From: Adiantum capillus-veneris
Taxonomy: Eukaryota > Streptophyta > Polypodiopsida > Polypodiales > Pteridaceae
NCBI GenBank assembly: GCA_014529385.2
Contig: CM043944.1
Coordinates: 52,387,268-52,451,267, forward strand
Reading direction: 5' to 3'
DNA length: 64,000 nt
Shown here one piece after another: positions 32,530 to 43,272 of the stretch (the stretch's first letter is position 1; each line of letters starts with the position of its first letter). Under the pieces are notes generated by a model. That model was not told where the DNA came from, did not search any database, and saw nothing but the letters and a program-made list of their open reading frames with translations. Both the position numbers and the translations under genes were made by a program.

Positions 32530-33219
32530 GTAAGTCCAAGTCGCCATTAAAAATACATGGCATAAAAGTCAAGAGTCGGGAAACTGAGCCACTAATGAGC
32601 AAGGCATTAGTCCCAAAGCTTCAAGTAATATTCTCTATAGTCTAAGAGTCTTAGCTATTCTAGGTACTGCTCAAGGTGGAGGAGTTGAGCATATTTATGT
32701 TGTGTCGCTCATGCTGGTATAGGTGAGCATAAGAGTCCAAGTCTATGTAATTTAAGTTTGGTAAAGTGAAGAAGAGAGTCCAAAAGACACTCACGCACTA
32801 TGCATAGTGAGTAATGAGTGGAGAAGCTTCAACATCAAAAACCCTTCTTGGAAATGTGGAAGCTATTGAGATGTCCTTGGATATCACATGTGCTACATTT
32901 GTTCCTTGAAGCACCCAACAACTCATTTTTCACACCGCATGATTTTCTTGAAAGAACTCTTGTGTGCATATAGAGTGTCCCATAATTGGAACTTGCATTA
33001 CGCACTCTTACTTTATTTCTCCCAAGCACTCACCTTGCATGAATAGGTACTCAACTTCCAAGTGTTCAACCCCAATAAGAGCGTATAGCAAAGGCATTTT
33101 TTCCCACTGGGTTTTTTCCTTTGGTCATTCAGGTTCTAGACCCTAATTTAGAAACACCCATCGCTATTCTATTGTATATATTTCTTCCATCAAATGAAAC
33201 CAATAAAGAATTTGTTACA
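32530..33219 (+). other. LTR-like tail of uncertain origin
   Basis: Non-coding. The segment TTTTTCCCACTGGGTTTTTT near 33097-33116, and an end at …AATTTGTTACA (about 33219), resemble the 3' end of a plant LTR in plus orientation. It does not match the GAG-1 5' LTR, so it cannot be that element's own 3' LTR without rearrangement. Confidence 0.4.
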
Positions 33220-33755
33220 CGATCTTCAAAGAGATAATGTGGGGCCACTTGCTAATTTAGCATAATACTTTTGATGGCCCGTATGATTTTTGCCCATCGT
33301 TTGCCTCAATCAAGCCTTGGAAAACTTAAGTAAGACCCAATCATTTTATTTGAACGTTAAGGCCCTTTTGTGCTTGTGAGCAGCAGCTTTTTGCTTTTGT
33401 TGAGAGATGGATATACACTCCTTAACCTTTTGAAAATATTCTTGTAGGTCATGGCTGTATTCATCACCAGCAAAGATCTTCCCATGTACTTTAAGTAGCC
33501 AGGGACTTTTAGGTCTTCCCTCTATAATCTCAAAAGGTGCTTTTATTATAGTAGTATAGACGGTATTACTCTACAAGGGGTAAGTACTTCTCCCATTGTG
33601 ATCATTGATCTACTTCTGTAACATAAGTCTTTAGTAGATCGAGTATCATAAGATTGGATATCTCACTTTGGCCATCCGTTTGTGGGTTGTAGAACGAAGA
33701 GAAATTCAATCTTGTACCTAGATTTTCAAAGAGACACCTTTCCAAAAATTACTGG
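33220..33755 (-). pseudogene. pol: GYP-1 integrase C-terminal region, decayed
   Basis: Minus-strand frames show fragments typical of Ty3/gypsy integrase: NPQTDGQSE, LLKTYVTEVDQ, SQWEKYLPLVEY, and near 33250-33290 the block HTGHQKYYAKLA, broken by several stops and frame shifts. The last block also occurs at 63412-63450. Confidence 0.75.
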
Positions 33756-33959
33756 TCATTCTAGGATCTCTATCTGAAACGATGGATGTTGGTAATCCAT
33801 GGTGTTTGAAAATATGAGATATGAAGATGGTTGCCATTTGGTGTGCCTTAATAGTCTTTTGACAGGAATAAAGTGTGCTTGCTTGCTAAACCTATTGACT
33901 ATTGTCCATATTCCCATATTCCCATGGATAGACTTGGGTAGTCCAAAGATAAATTCCAT
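33756..33959 (-). pseudogene. pol: GYP-1 integrase core fragment
   Basis: Encodes MEFIFGLPKSIHGN followed by TIVNRFSKQAHFIPVKR, the first catalytic-Asp region of a Ty3/gypsy integrase, with the usual VDRFSK as VNRFSK. The frame degrades after about 40 residues. Confidence 0.8.
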
Positions 33960-33998
33960 GGATATACTTTCCCATGGTTAATTAGGGATGGGCAATGG

Positions 33999-34388
33999 CT
34001 AGAGTAATCCAGGTTTCTTCCCTCTATCATACTTAGTATTTTGGCATACCACATATTTTGAAACATACTCTTGTATGGTAGGCCAATAGAAGTATGTCTC
34101 TACTCCTCGAAGAGTAGGTTGAATGCCTCTATGCTCCGCATAGGGAGGATCATGGGATTCATACATGAATTTCTCACCACGGGAGTGGGTAACATATATC
34201 CTATTGCCATGGAGAAGATAACCTTCCTTCAAGGTGAATGGTTCCTCTTTCTTCCCCAAAGCAAGGGCTGACATTACATCTTTAAAATCACGGTCAGTAG
34301 CATACTCATCTATCATAGAAGATAGATCATTAAGAGTTGCTATAGACACCACATTAACTTTTGGTTGTCGTGAAAGTGCATCGGCCAC
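33999..34388 (-). pseudogene. pol: GYP-1 RNase H end and integrase zinc finger
   Basis: Starts with MADALSRQP, the conserved end of RNase H, then an integrase N-terminal zinc-finger segment (HDPPYAEHRGIQPTL, FYWPTIQEYVSKYVVCQNTK). The first Cys of the C-x2-C pair appears replaced. It is continuous with the segments on both sides apart from frame breaks. Confidence 0.82.
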
Positions 34389-34646
34389 TTGATTGTGCTT
34401 ACCTGCAATGTGAGAAATATGAAAATAAAATTGCGAAAGAAAATTTTCTCACCTCATTTGTTTGTCGAAAAGCTTGGTTTGCGTCATGAAGTACTTGAGA
34501 CTTTGGTGGTCTATTTGTAAAATGAATGGACTCCCCATTAAATAGTGCTTCCATGTGTCTAGGCCATGTAGAACATTTAAAATCTCTTTCTCATAAATGC
34601 CCGAGACCTGTTCATCCGTATTGAGCCTTTAGCTCTCAAGCAAAGA
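34389..34646 (-). pseudogene. pol: GYP-1 RNase H middle, decayed
   Basis: Short minus-strand fragments with stops and frame changes bridge RT to the ADALSR block. No intact catalytic motif can be read. Confidence 0.6.
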
Positions 34647-35177
34647 CTACTCCAAGGCAATCACCACAAGCATCACATTGAACCTCAAATGGCTTTGAGA
34701 GATCCGGAAGCATGAGGACTGGTTGAGAGGTAAGCTTCTCTTTGAGCTTGTCAAAAGCTTTTTGCTCTTAACATTCTTCTTTGTTAAGTCATGTAACGGT
34801 CCTGCTATTTGAGAAAATTTTTCTATGAAGCATCTATAGTATGCACACATACCAACAAAGCTTCTTAGCTCATATAGGTTTCTTGGATTAGGCCATGCTT
34901 TTATTGCTTTTAGCTTTGATGGATCCATATGGATACCATCTTGAGAGATAGTATGACCTAAGTGTTGAATCTCTTGAAGGAAAAATTCGCTTTTCTTTTG
35001 GTTGAGAAAAAGCTTGTTCTCCCTCAATGCTTGAAAAATCACTTGGAGGTGTTGCTTGTGTTCCTCCAAGGACTTGGAGTGGATGATGATATCATCAAAG
35101 AACACTCCAATGAACTTGCGGTAGGGTCTAAATATTTTTTCCATCAAATGATTGAATGTGGCTGGTGCATTGGTCAA
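34647..35177 (-). pseudogene. pol: GYP-1 reverse transcriptase, C-terminal half
   Basis: Begins in the MTNAPATFNHLM block and includes the catalytic GVFFDDIIIHS, the GHTISQDGI block and the RSFVGMCAYYRCFI connection. A frameshift precedes it: the fingers subdomain lies at 35312-35620. Confidence 0.85.
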
Positions 35178-35311
35178 GCCAAAAGGGATGACTAGATATT
35201 CATAAAGACCAAACCTTGTACAAAACGCGGTCTTTAGGATATCTTCATCCCCACTATCCTTATTTAATGATAGCCACTTTTCAGTTTAATCCTACTGAAG
35301 TAGGTAGAGCC

Positions 35312-35620
35312 TTATAGCATATCAAATAGATCTTCTACCCGAGGCACAAGAAATCTATTTTTGATAGTGATATGGTTTAGTGCTCGATAGGCCACACATA
35401 TACGATATGTACCATCTTTGTTTTGCACTAAAAGTATTGGAGAACAAAAGGGAGAGGAGCTAGGCCTTACCATCCCTTTGTCTACCAATTCTTGTACTTG
35501 CCTCACGATCTCCTCTTGTTGAGCTTGGGAAACTCGATAAGGAGTCTTGTTACGTGGTGAGCTTCCTGGTAGGAGCTCAATTTGATGGTCATCATCCCCT
35601 CGTTTTGGAGGTAAATCCAT
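35312..35620 (-). pseudogene. pol: GYP-1 reverse transcriptase, N-terminal part
   Basis: Encodes MDLPPKRGDDDHQIELLPG, KGMVRPSSSPFCSPILLV and RICVAYRALNHITIKN. The usual CVDYRALN Asp is Ala here. It is separated from the catalytic part by a decayed segment (35178-35311). Confidence 0.85.
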
Positions 35621-36382
35621 AGGGATATCATCGATGAAACGTCTTGGAATCCATTTAGAAAAGTAGACAAGTCTAACTCTTCTTGATTCCTACCATTCTC
35701 ATTTGATAAACCATTAGCATCATTAGTGGATTCTTTGACAAAAATCATATACTCAAAAATCGAGCTTTTCATTGACTTATCCAAAGCTGGTGAATTTACA
35801 AGTGGTATAGTACGACCATACTCATTAGCATCTGTATACATGTTCTTTCCCCTGTAGGTGAAGTAGATTCTCCTTTCAGGGAACTTCATGTTGGCAGCCA
35901 TGCAATCAAACCACGGTGCCCCTAGGATAGCATCCTCATGTTGGAGAGGAGAGATGAAAACTTCTTCTTTGTCGACGTAGCTTTGGACATGAAGCCTCAA
36001 CTTCCCAATCAAGGGAGTAACGGAGGCTTGTTGTCCCTTGAAATCTATGTCAACCATTACAATATCTCCCATCTCTAAAGCTTGAATGCCCAACTTTATG
36101 GCCAACTCCATTGATATGAAGTTGTAAGTAGAGCCAGGGTCAAACAAGGTGAAGGCATCATACTCCATTACCTTTCCCCAAGCATAGGAGAGAGATGATC
36201 CTTTGCAATGCATCCTCTTTTGGAGCTTCGATGGTGGAAGCCCTGGGAGTCTCATTGCGAGCATTTTCCTTGGGGCAAGAACAATAGCCATGTCCTTGCT
36301 CCCCACACTTAAAACACTTATGGTCCTTGCGAAAAGCTTCAAGCTCAGAACCAGGCCGTTGGGAGTTGACATACTCGGCCAT
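35503..36382 (-). pseudogene. GYP-1 Gag zinc knuckle and protease
   Basis: In one frame (36158-36382) a Gag end with CFKCGEQGHGYCSC; in another (to 35503) a protease with LFDPGSTYNFIS, LGAPWFDC and MKFPERRIYFTYRG. A frameshift near 36200 joins them. D-P-G-S replaces the usual D-[ST]-G. It is homologous to the plus-strand remnant at 20900-21626. Confidence 0.85.
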
Positions 36383-36879
36383 TTATTCAGGTAATCCTAC
36401 ACAAAAGTGTTGCTTTTTCTCAGCAAAGTCTATATTTTGGAAGACAAAAGCCTTGAGATGTAAATTCAAAAAATTGTCCACATATTTGTGAATAGACTCA
36501 TGTGAGAGAAGCTTCAAACTATGCCATTCGGCAAGTACTTTGTCCTTTGCATCGGTTGCAAGGAACTGCTTCATGATGGAAACTTGTAGAGTTTTCCATG
36601 TCTTTGGGGCTTCACCATTCCACGAAGGATAGGCCACCCGGAAGTGCATAGCTACATGGTGTAGCTTGGAGGACTCCATGAAGCCCTCGTCTCCAAAGGC
36701 CGCATCAAATTGCTGGATGAAGGCCAATACTTTGTTGGTGGCACCAAATGTGCCATCATAGGTGAGAAAAGATATACTCTTTCCTCCCTCTTTGAGCTTC
36801 TTGAGCTTTTGTGATCTTCAACATGCAGGGTATGATTTGCGATGTCCTCCCCTCTTGTATTCTCTAGGAGAATAGCCAT
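36383..36879 (-). pseudogene. gag: GYP-1 Gag capsid segment
   Basis: Two overlapping frames give a Gag core: VLAFIQQFDAAFGDEGFMES, then LHHVAMHFR, NGEAPKTWKTLQVSIMKQF, and SIHKYVDNFLNLHL. A short deletion appears to remove the WW-containing block normally between HF and NGEAP. Confidence 0.82.
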
Positions 36880-37358
36880 AGATTTTGTTGGGAGAGGAGG
36901 AAGGTGAAGAAGAAGGAGAAGAGGGTGAGCTCTTTCTTGACCTTTGCTTCCTTTGTTTCCTCTCTTCCCTTTTGGAGTGACGAGGAGAAGGACTATGTGT
37001 TGACCGTTTCCTCATGGGAGAAGTTGGTGATCGTCTAGATCGACGTCTTCGTGGAGCCACACCTTCATAGGAACTTAGGGATTTACTTTCTTGTTCTTTG
37101 GTTTCTTTGTCTCGTATGGGAGAGAGTCTTCTTTTAGGGGTCTCATCAAGAGGCCTCCTAAGCTCTCTCTCCTCTTGGAGAGGAAGGGAAATCCCATAAG
37201 CACAAAGTTGTTAACTTCTGCTTGCAAAATAGGGTTGCCCATAGATGCAACCTAGTAACAAGATAATTGATAAACATGGGGGCATCATCATTAGCACCTT
37301 CATGTGAAAAATCAAAGTTATCAATGTTCATTCTACTCTCTTGGTTATTGTCAGCCAT
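36818..37358 (-). pseudogene. gag: GYP-1 Gag N-terminus with Arg/Ser-rich tract
   Basis: Begins MADNNQESRMNIDNF (ATG 37358), changes frame, and between about 37060 and 36900 encodes an Arg/Ser-rich stretch (RRRRSRRSPTSPMRKRS, then SRKSSPSSPSSSPSSS). Such tracts resemble RS domains of splicing factors, or simple nucleic-acid-binding basic regions. The reading frame is broken more than once. Confidence 0.65.
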
Positions 37359-37759
37359 GCTAATTATACTTATGTGTTTACTTAGTGTATTCTTTGGAAA
37401 TTCAAAACCTTAGTTGCTACTCCTCTTAGCCTTTGAAAATAAGCACTTAAGTATCTACACCCACGAATCAAATTGGTTAATTATAGAGAGTAGTGGGGTG
37501 GGTCTAACATAGAAAAATTACTGAGGGATAGCTCCTTTTGAACTTCTTATGGCTCAATAATGGTAAATCCGTAGGAAACTCTAAAAAGACCCCTTTATTA
37601 AGACCAAAGCTCTTGAGATGTGCACCATATCCCACATAGTGAGCTCAACAAAATCGAGAATAGATCCCAGACCCACTTAACCTAATATAATTAACAAAAT
37701 CAACCATTAATAAACTACTTAAAGACCTCTCTTTTTAAGCAAGAAAAGAGAAACCAAAT
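37359..37759 (-). other. GYP-1 untranslated leader
   Basis: Sequence between the primer-binding site and the gag ATG, with no open frame of note. Confidence 0.6.
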
Positions 37760-37771
37760 GCTCTAATACCA
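37760..37771 (-). promoter_or_regulatory. GYP-1 primer-binding site
   Basis: TGGTATTAGAGC on the minus strand, one mismatch from the initiator tRNA-Met site TGGTATCAGAGC, one base inside the LTR end. Confidence 0.85.
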
Positions 37772-37772
37772 A

Positions 37773-37913
37773 TGTAATGGAAATGGCCTATGCACTTTGA
37801 GAATAGCAGAATTAAGAGAATTAGAGTGAGCAGTTTTGTGAGATTACTTTGAGAACATAGAGGGTGAACTTCATTGATGGTAGCAACATGAACATAGTCT
37901 TTAATTAACTTGG
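37773..37913 (-). mobile_element. GYP-1 5' LTR, truncated
   Basis: 141 bp of U5 matching 21627-21770, then an abrupt change to CHR-1 LTR sequence at 37914. Confidence 0.88.
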
Positions 37914-38567
37914 CCGTATCAACGACGGATCTGATGGTGAACCTAGTGGCCACTAGATATATTGCGGAAGCAAACAAAATGGTTCGGGGTTCGACTAGCG
38001 GACGATCTCTCATCACAAAGTGAGTCGAGTTCGAGCCTACTAGCAGGGAGATCTAGCTCCACCTCGCAGGGGGAGCGTACTTGAGCTATCTAGCGATCCT
38101 AAGACCCACCTTCCAAGAGGAGAGAAGCCTCGAGTGCCTTTTTCCCCATGTTTCAGAGGCACTTACTCTCGAGAATTCCCCACTCTAGGGGCAATGAGCA
38201 TTACTAATATCGAGTAAGCACTATGGGGACAGAGAGTTCCCGACCAATCGGGACCACCCATCTCGTAGGCATTGGCAACCTGAGCCAAGCCCCCACTTTC
38301 CACCCCCATACTCACACTTCCTTGTGTGACCTAATTACTATCACAAAGGTTGTTCAACATAAAGATTCCTTGTTTAATTCCGAATCACATTGTTCGTTAA
38401 AACAGCCCTTCAACCAGTATTGCAAACAACACCAAGACAGAATTCTAGTAAAAATTCTACTCAAACTTATTCATAAAAATTCCAATGTTCTAGAGGTACA
38501 AGATCCCCCCTCCAGCGAGAGTTCACTCCTCCCGTTGTCGCCTAGCTGCCCATACAACTAGGTATGT

Positions 38568-38694
38568 CCACCGCATAGAAAGCACGTCATGGACACTCCC
38601 ACCGCATAGAAAGCAAGACGTGGGTTCCCACCGCATAGAAGCAAGTCGTGGGTATCCAGCGCATAGAAAGCAGGTCGTGGATTCAAGAGCCCTT
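38568..38694. repeat. Minisatellite in CHR-1 LTR, four copies
   Basis: About 28-31 bp units with CCACCGCATAGAAAGCA and variants of AGTCGTGG. The other LTR has three copies at 51824-51906, so copy number differs between LTRs of one element. Confidence 0.88.
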
Positions 38695-39961
38695 AACGAG
38701 GAACTCTGCCCCCTGTGATCATTAGGGGGGTCAGGACTGATTCAACATTGGAAATAAAATGAACATGTCGAGCTAAATTTTCCCTAGCAGACATTCTTTA
38801 TCAAATGCAACCAGCATACCTATCAATCATTTCCTTCCTACTTTAGAACTAAATGTACAATGAATTCAATGCCGAGGTTTCCATCGGATTTCTCCAACAT
38901 GTTTGGGGATATGTTCATTCCTGACTAAACGTGTGCAATGCTAATTTAAACGACTTAAATAAAGTTATGACCTACCTCTTCCATTTCTTCGTCAATGGCC
39001 CGTGAGATGGCCGGTATTTGTTCCTCCATAGGAGCTTTTCCCTTTCCGTTCACCTTGCTCGTTCCTGCCTCGTGGTCGTGGGCTCCACCAAAGTGAGTCC
39101 TCTTAACCATGGCTATTTTAAACTCGCTACTTTAAATGATTAGCTCGGAGAAAGAACTAAGGTTCACAAGTGTCATAACAATTCAATAGGTAGATTAGCA
39201 ACATAAATTAATCGCTCCTATATGCGAGGTTTAGAATTTTTCATATAGTAATCATTATGGATGACACATAATCCTATGGGAACCGGCTCTAAATGATAAT
39301 TACTCGGCTTACATGATTAAGAATAATAGGATTTCACTAAAGGAATTACCAGAGAGATGAATTAAGTATGATTAATCTCTTTCCTAGCAACTAGGTGATG
39401 CAGATTTATCTTATGCATATGTGTGAGGAAAGTCAACTCGTAGAGACTTAATGACAGATTAATTTTTCCTTAATTACACCTTAATGCATAAAGGAAATGA
39501 ATTTAATTTAGTTACAGTATTAATGGGTGATAGAAAAAGTGATTCTCCTCAATCTACACAATTACTAGCTTGCCGACTAATTACTATGCTACCTAGAGAG
39601 GGAAAGTTCTAATAATCATGCACTAATCATTAATCGAGAGTGATGAATGGCTGATAATTCAGCTATGGAATGATGATTACATAATAGAATATGATTAAGG
39701 AGAATTTAGAGAGTAGTTATAGAGAATTACGACTAGGAATAAGCATAATAGACGAGGAATTTAGATGGTAATGAAAAGGATTTGCAGAAAGCATTAATTA
39801 AACCGTGGTTACCGTGATTAAGGGCTGATAATCCTCTCGATTCTCTGATCTAATCGAGCTTCTTGAGGCGAGAATTCGACAGCACCTCCCTCCTTGCTTC
39901 TTCTTCAAAAGGTGTGTGATCCAGCAGCACCTTCTCAGTGTGTGTAGGTGTGTGTGTATGC

Positions 39962-39963
<2 letters not shown>

Positions 39964-40019
<56 letters not shown>
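39964..40019. repeat. (GT)n microsatellite
   Basis: Uninterrupted GT dinucleotides, about 28 repeats, just upstream of the LTR TATA-like box. Confidence 0.95.
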
Positions 40020-40022
<3 letters not shown>

Positions 40023-40671
40023 GTCTTTAAATAGGCTCCTACAGGCTGAAAATCGACCTGGGTTGCTAAATGCATCTGGGAGCTTCTCTAATTAAGCATG
40101 GGAAGTCCAGTTCCCTACCCACCAAGTGTCAGGTTGGCTTGGTTAACTGGTTCTGAGACTAAGTTACTGGCTTGGCAGCTTCCCCAGGACTCCCACAACG
40201 CAAGAGGGTGCCCCCTAGCTACTAAAGCTGGTCTGGAGTGGCCTGGAACTTGTTCCCACACAGTCCCGGGCCCTCGGTGCCTCCCCGGACAATTTTTAGG
40301 AAATTTGGTTCTAGGCTAAAACGGGTCATACGAGTCGGATTTTGACGCCGTAAATTGCTATACGGAGCTGTAACTAAGACGTACAAGACCGAGTACCTGC
40401 CATATTTAGCAGCCCCCGGGGTCCGAAATTGAATTTTTTTGAAATTCGGGGTGCGGGTGTAGTTTTTCGAGACGGTCAAAACTGGACGGGTCGGGTGACC
40501 AAAAACTTACTATTTTTAGAAAATTTTCACAAAATTATTTTAAATCACATTTTGAAGCTTTATAGCATTCTAAACATCATGGCACTGACAAGATCTGGAA
40601 AACTGCTAAAAATAATAACTTATTCCATTATATTCATTTCATGGTATTTGATCGGGGTCAGCGACCTTACA

Positions 40672-40681
40672 ACCTCCCCAA
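40672..40681 (-). promoter_or_regulatory. CHR-1 polypurine tract
   Basis: TTGGGGAGGT on the minus strand, adjacent to the LTR start TGTAAGG. Confidence 0.8.
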
Positions 40682-40702
40682 CGCGAAAAATTTGAGATGT
40701 CC

Positions 40703-41233
40703 TCATCTCAAGAATGTGTTTGGGTAATCTTTTATGAGCGTTGGTTCGTCCTCCCAAGTTGCATCTTCTTCAGGGTAAGCCTTCCACTTTACTAGATGCT
40801 CCATGATAGTTCTCTTGCGTAATTTCCTTTCCCTTGTTCCAAGTACATAGTCAGGTTGGAGCTCGAGAACTCCTTGTGCCGGCATAACTATCTGATCTGA
40901 GTCGAAGAATTGATCAGGGTTAGGAATATAGGGTTTGAGTAAGCTGACGTGGAACACATCATGAACCTTCAAGTTTGCAGGTAACTTTAGCTTATAGGCT
41001 TGGTCACTCACAACCTTAACGACCTCAAATGGTCCACAATACCTTGGGCTTAGCTTCTTATATCTGCCTAGTGATAAGTTGCTTTTCTTTGGTCGGACTC
41101 GCAAAAAAACCTTATCCCCTTCTTTGAAAGTCCTTTTCGAACGGTTCTTATCTGCATAGTGCTTTTGTCTATCCTGAGCGGCCTGAATATCCTGGCAAAT
41201 AGCTTTAGTCTGTGCTTCCATATATTCTAACAT
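40703..41233 (-). CDS. pol: CHR-1 integrase C-terminus with chromodomain
   Basis: 176 codons. Contains the SH3-like GPFEVVKVV…LPANLKVHDVFHVSLLKPY block found after Ty3/gypsy integrases, then a C-terminal chromodomain: VLGTRERKLRKRTI, EHLVKWKAYPEEDATWED. Chromodomains of this type are thought to steer integration to particular chromatin. It identifies the element as a chromovirus. The segment is separated from the integrase core by a frameshift near 41240-41260. ATG 41233 is likely internal. Confidence 0.92.
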   Translation of the reverse strand: MLEYMEAQTKAICQDIQAAQDRQKHYADKNRSKRTFKEGDKVFLRVRPKKSNLSLGRYKKLSPRYCGPFEVVKVVSDQAYKLKLPANLKVHDVFHVSLLKPYIPNPDQFFDSDQIVMPAQGVLELQPDYVLGTRERKLRKRTIMEHLVKWKAYPEEDATWEDEPTLIKDYPNTFLR

Positions 41234-41814
41234 CTTTCTAGAGGCTTCTACCCTGATGGTGCTAAGCAGTCCTGTCCATAAAGAGCTTTGAAAGGTGACA
41301 TTCCAATGCTTCTGTGTTCGGAAGAATTATAAGCATACTCCACCAAAGGTAGATATTGTAACCACTTCTTTGGCTCTTGTGAACAATAGGCTCTGAGAAT
41401 GTCCTCGATGACTTAATTAACTCTCTCAGTTTGCCCATCTGTCTGCGGATGATACGTTGTACTGAAGGCTAATTGTGACCCAATAGATTGGAAAAGATAA
41501 GTCCAAAATTTCGATGTAAACTTGGCATCTCTATCGCTGACGATACGCTTGGGTAGACCATGTAGCCTAAAAATCTCCTTGATGAATACCCGACTAACAT
41601 CTGAAGCAATAAAGGTTGTCTTTACGGGTATTATATGAGCCACTTTTGTGAGCATATCAACAACCACGAAAACAGAATCATAAGCTCCTGGAGAAGGTAA
41701 TCCTGTAACAAAATCCATACTGATGCATTCCCATTTCATCTGGGGTATGTCAAGAGGTTGAAGTTGCCCTGGTAACTTGATTCTTTTGGCCTTTATCCGC
41801 TGACAAGAAAGACA
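41234..41814 (-). pseudogene. pol: CHR-1 integrase core
   Basis: Same frame as RT, between the TAG at 41815-41817 and the decayed end near 41260, with TAA at 41413-41415 inside. Contains C-x2-C of the zinc finger just after the TAG, then CISMDFVTGLPS, IVSDRDAKFTS and YHPQTDGQTERVN: the D, D and E residues are present. After the TAA the frame carries WLQYLPLVEYAYN and SPFKALYGQDCLAP. Confidence 0.88.
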
Positions 41815-43272
41815 CTACCTCACATAGAGAAGTATGTCTCCTTTCATCCCAGTCCAAAAATAACTCCTCCTGACAGCATGAAGAGTCTTAGCATAGCCTG
41901 GATGTCCGTATGTAGGGCTATCGTGCGCTTCATACAAAATGGTCTTCTTTAAGGCTGGATCTCTGGGTACACAGAGTCTATGTCTGTAGTAAAGACATCC
42001 CCCCATAAGAGAGTAATCTTTAGCTTCAGGCATCTTATTTTGCTGAACCAGTGATACTATACGTTGGTACTCTGGACCTACCAAGGATGCTTCTTTGATT
42101 CTATCCCAGATAGGGTTATTTGGAATAGAGATAGCTCCGAGAAAGGATTTTTGGCTAAGACCATCTGCAACCGCATTTTCCTTCCCTGGTCTATACTTTA
42201 TGTCAAGGTCATATTCCTGTAATAGCTCTATCCATCGTCGTTGTCGCATGTTGAGAATAGGTTGAGTAAAAATCCATTTTAAGCTCTTGTGGTCTGTAAC
42301 CAGCTGAAACTTGCGTCCGAGAAGATAATGTCTCCATAACATCAGCGCGTGAATAACCGCTAAAAGTTCCAAATCATGAGTAGGATAATTCTTCTCATGA
42401 TCTCTCAGCTTTCGTGAAGTATACGCCACTGGTCTTCCTTCTTGAGTAAGAACTCCGCCTAGAGCAAATTTGCTAGCGTCGGTCGCTACTTCAAATTCCT
42501 TATTGAAATCTGGAAGCTTTAAAATAGGAGCTGTGACCAAGAACTCTTTTAGTTTAGCAAAGCTAGACTCGTGCTCGGTCTTCCATTCGATCCTCATTCC
42601 TTTCTTCAGGAGTTCCGTCAAAGGTGCAGCAATACGTGCATAGTCCTTGACAAAAATCCTGTACCATCCCGTTATCCCAAGAAATCCTCTGACTTCGCTG
42701 ACGGTAGATGGTTGAGGCCAATCAACGATGTCCTTGACTTTATCTGGGTCCACTGAAATTCCTTCAGCCGATATGACAAATCCAAGGTAATTGACCTTCG
42801 GTGAGCAAAAGGTACACTTGCTCTCTTTAGCGTAAAGTTGGTGTTCCCGAAGAAGATCAAGTGCTTTGCGAACATGTTCTTCGTGATCTGACTCGTTCTT
42901 AGAGTAGATCAGAATGTCATCAAAGAAAACCAAGACAAAATCATCCCGGTAAGGTCTAAAAATATCCTGCATAAGTCGATTGAAGCTTGCACGAGCATTT
43001 CTTAGACCAAAAGACATTACTGTGAATTCGTAGTGCCCATACCTAGTATTGAAAGCTGTCTTTGGAGTATCCGATTCCTTGATCCTGATTTGGTAATATC
43101 CTGACCTTAGATCAATCTTTGTAAACATTTTGGCACCGTGGAGTCTATCCACAAGTTCGTCAATCCTTGGAATTGGATACTTGTTCTTGACAGTTACCTG
43201 GTTCAGTCCCCGATAGTCTATGCATAATCTTAAGGTCCCATCCTTCTTCTTCTGAAAAAGAACTGGAGCACC
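41815..43272 (-). CDS. pol: CHR-1 reverse transcriptase, RNase H and integrase zinc finger
   Basis: Open from just after the TGA at 43273-43275 to the TAG at 41815-41817. RT motifs in order: [35 protein letters not shown], and catalytic [12 protein letters not shown]. RNase [16 protein letters not shown], then [21 protein letters not shown] and NAVADGLSQ, so the acidic residues look intact. Integrase [19 protein letters not shown]. The product would make and process the cDNA. The frame is long and clean but isolated by stops at both ends. Confidence 0.92.
   Translation of the reverse strand, partial: GAPVLFQKKKDGTLRLCIDYRGLNQVTVKNKYPIPRIDELVDRLHGAKMFTKIDLRSGYYQIRIKESDTPKTAFNTRYGHYEFTVMSFGLRNARASFNRLMQDIFRPYRDDFVLVFFDDILIYSKNESDHEEHVRKALDLLREHQLYAKESKCTFCSPKVNYLGFVISAEGISVDPDKVKDIVDWPQPSTVSEVRGFLGITGWYRIFVKDYARIAAPLTELLKKGMRIEWKTEHESSFAKLKEFLVTAPILKLPDFNKEFEVATDASKFALGGVLTQEGRPVAYTSRKLRDHEKNYPTHDLELLAVIHALMLWRHYLLGRKFQLVTDHKSLKWIFTQPILNMRQRRWIELLQEYDLDIKYRPGKENAVADGLSQKSFLGAISIPNNPIWDRIKEASLVGPEYQRIVSLVQQNKMPEAKDYSLMGGCLYYRHRLCVPRDPALKKTILYEAHDSPTYGHPGYAKTLHAVRRSYFWTGMKGDILLYVR

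Larger units (their letters stand above)
37914..40671 (-). mobile_element. CHR-1 3' LTR (about 2.76 kb, outer 18 bp missing)
   Basis: On the minus strand it starts TGTAAGGTCGC (40671) after a polypurine tract. Its other end lacks the last 18 bp seen in the 5' LTR (45725-45742), exactly at the joint with GYP-1. It contains a minisatellite at 38568-38694, a (GT)n run at 39964-40019, and a minus-strand TATA-like TATTTAAA at 40025-40032. Matching parts of the two LTRs differ by roughly 3% over the first 290 bp. Confidence 0.9.

Noticed and set aside
38223-38561. 112-codon ORF
   Set aside because: Lies in the CHR-1 LTR, broken in the other LTR copy by a 36-bp deletion and without recognisable protein features.
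40098-40695. ORFs on both strands near the CHR-1 LTR start
   Set aside because: U3 sequence with no domain. Sense and antisense frames are equally open.
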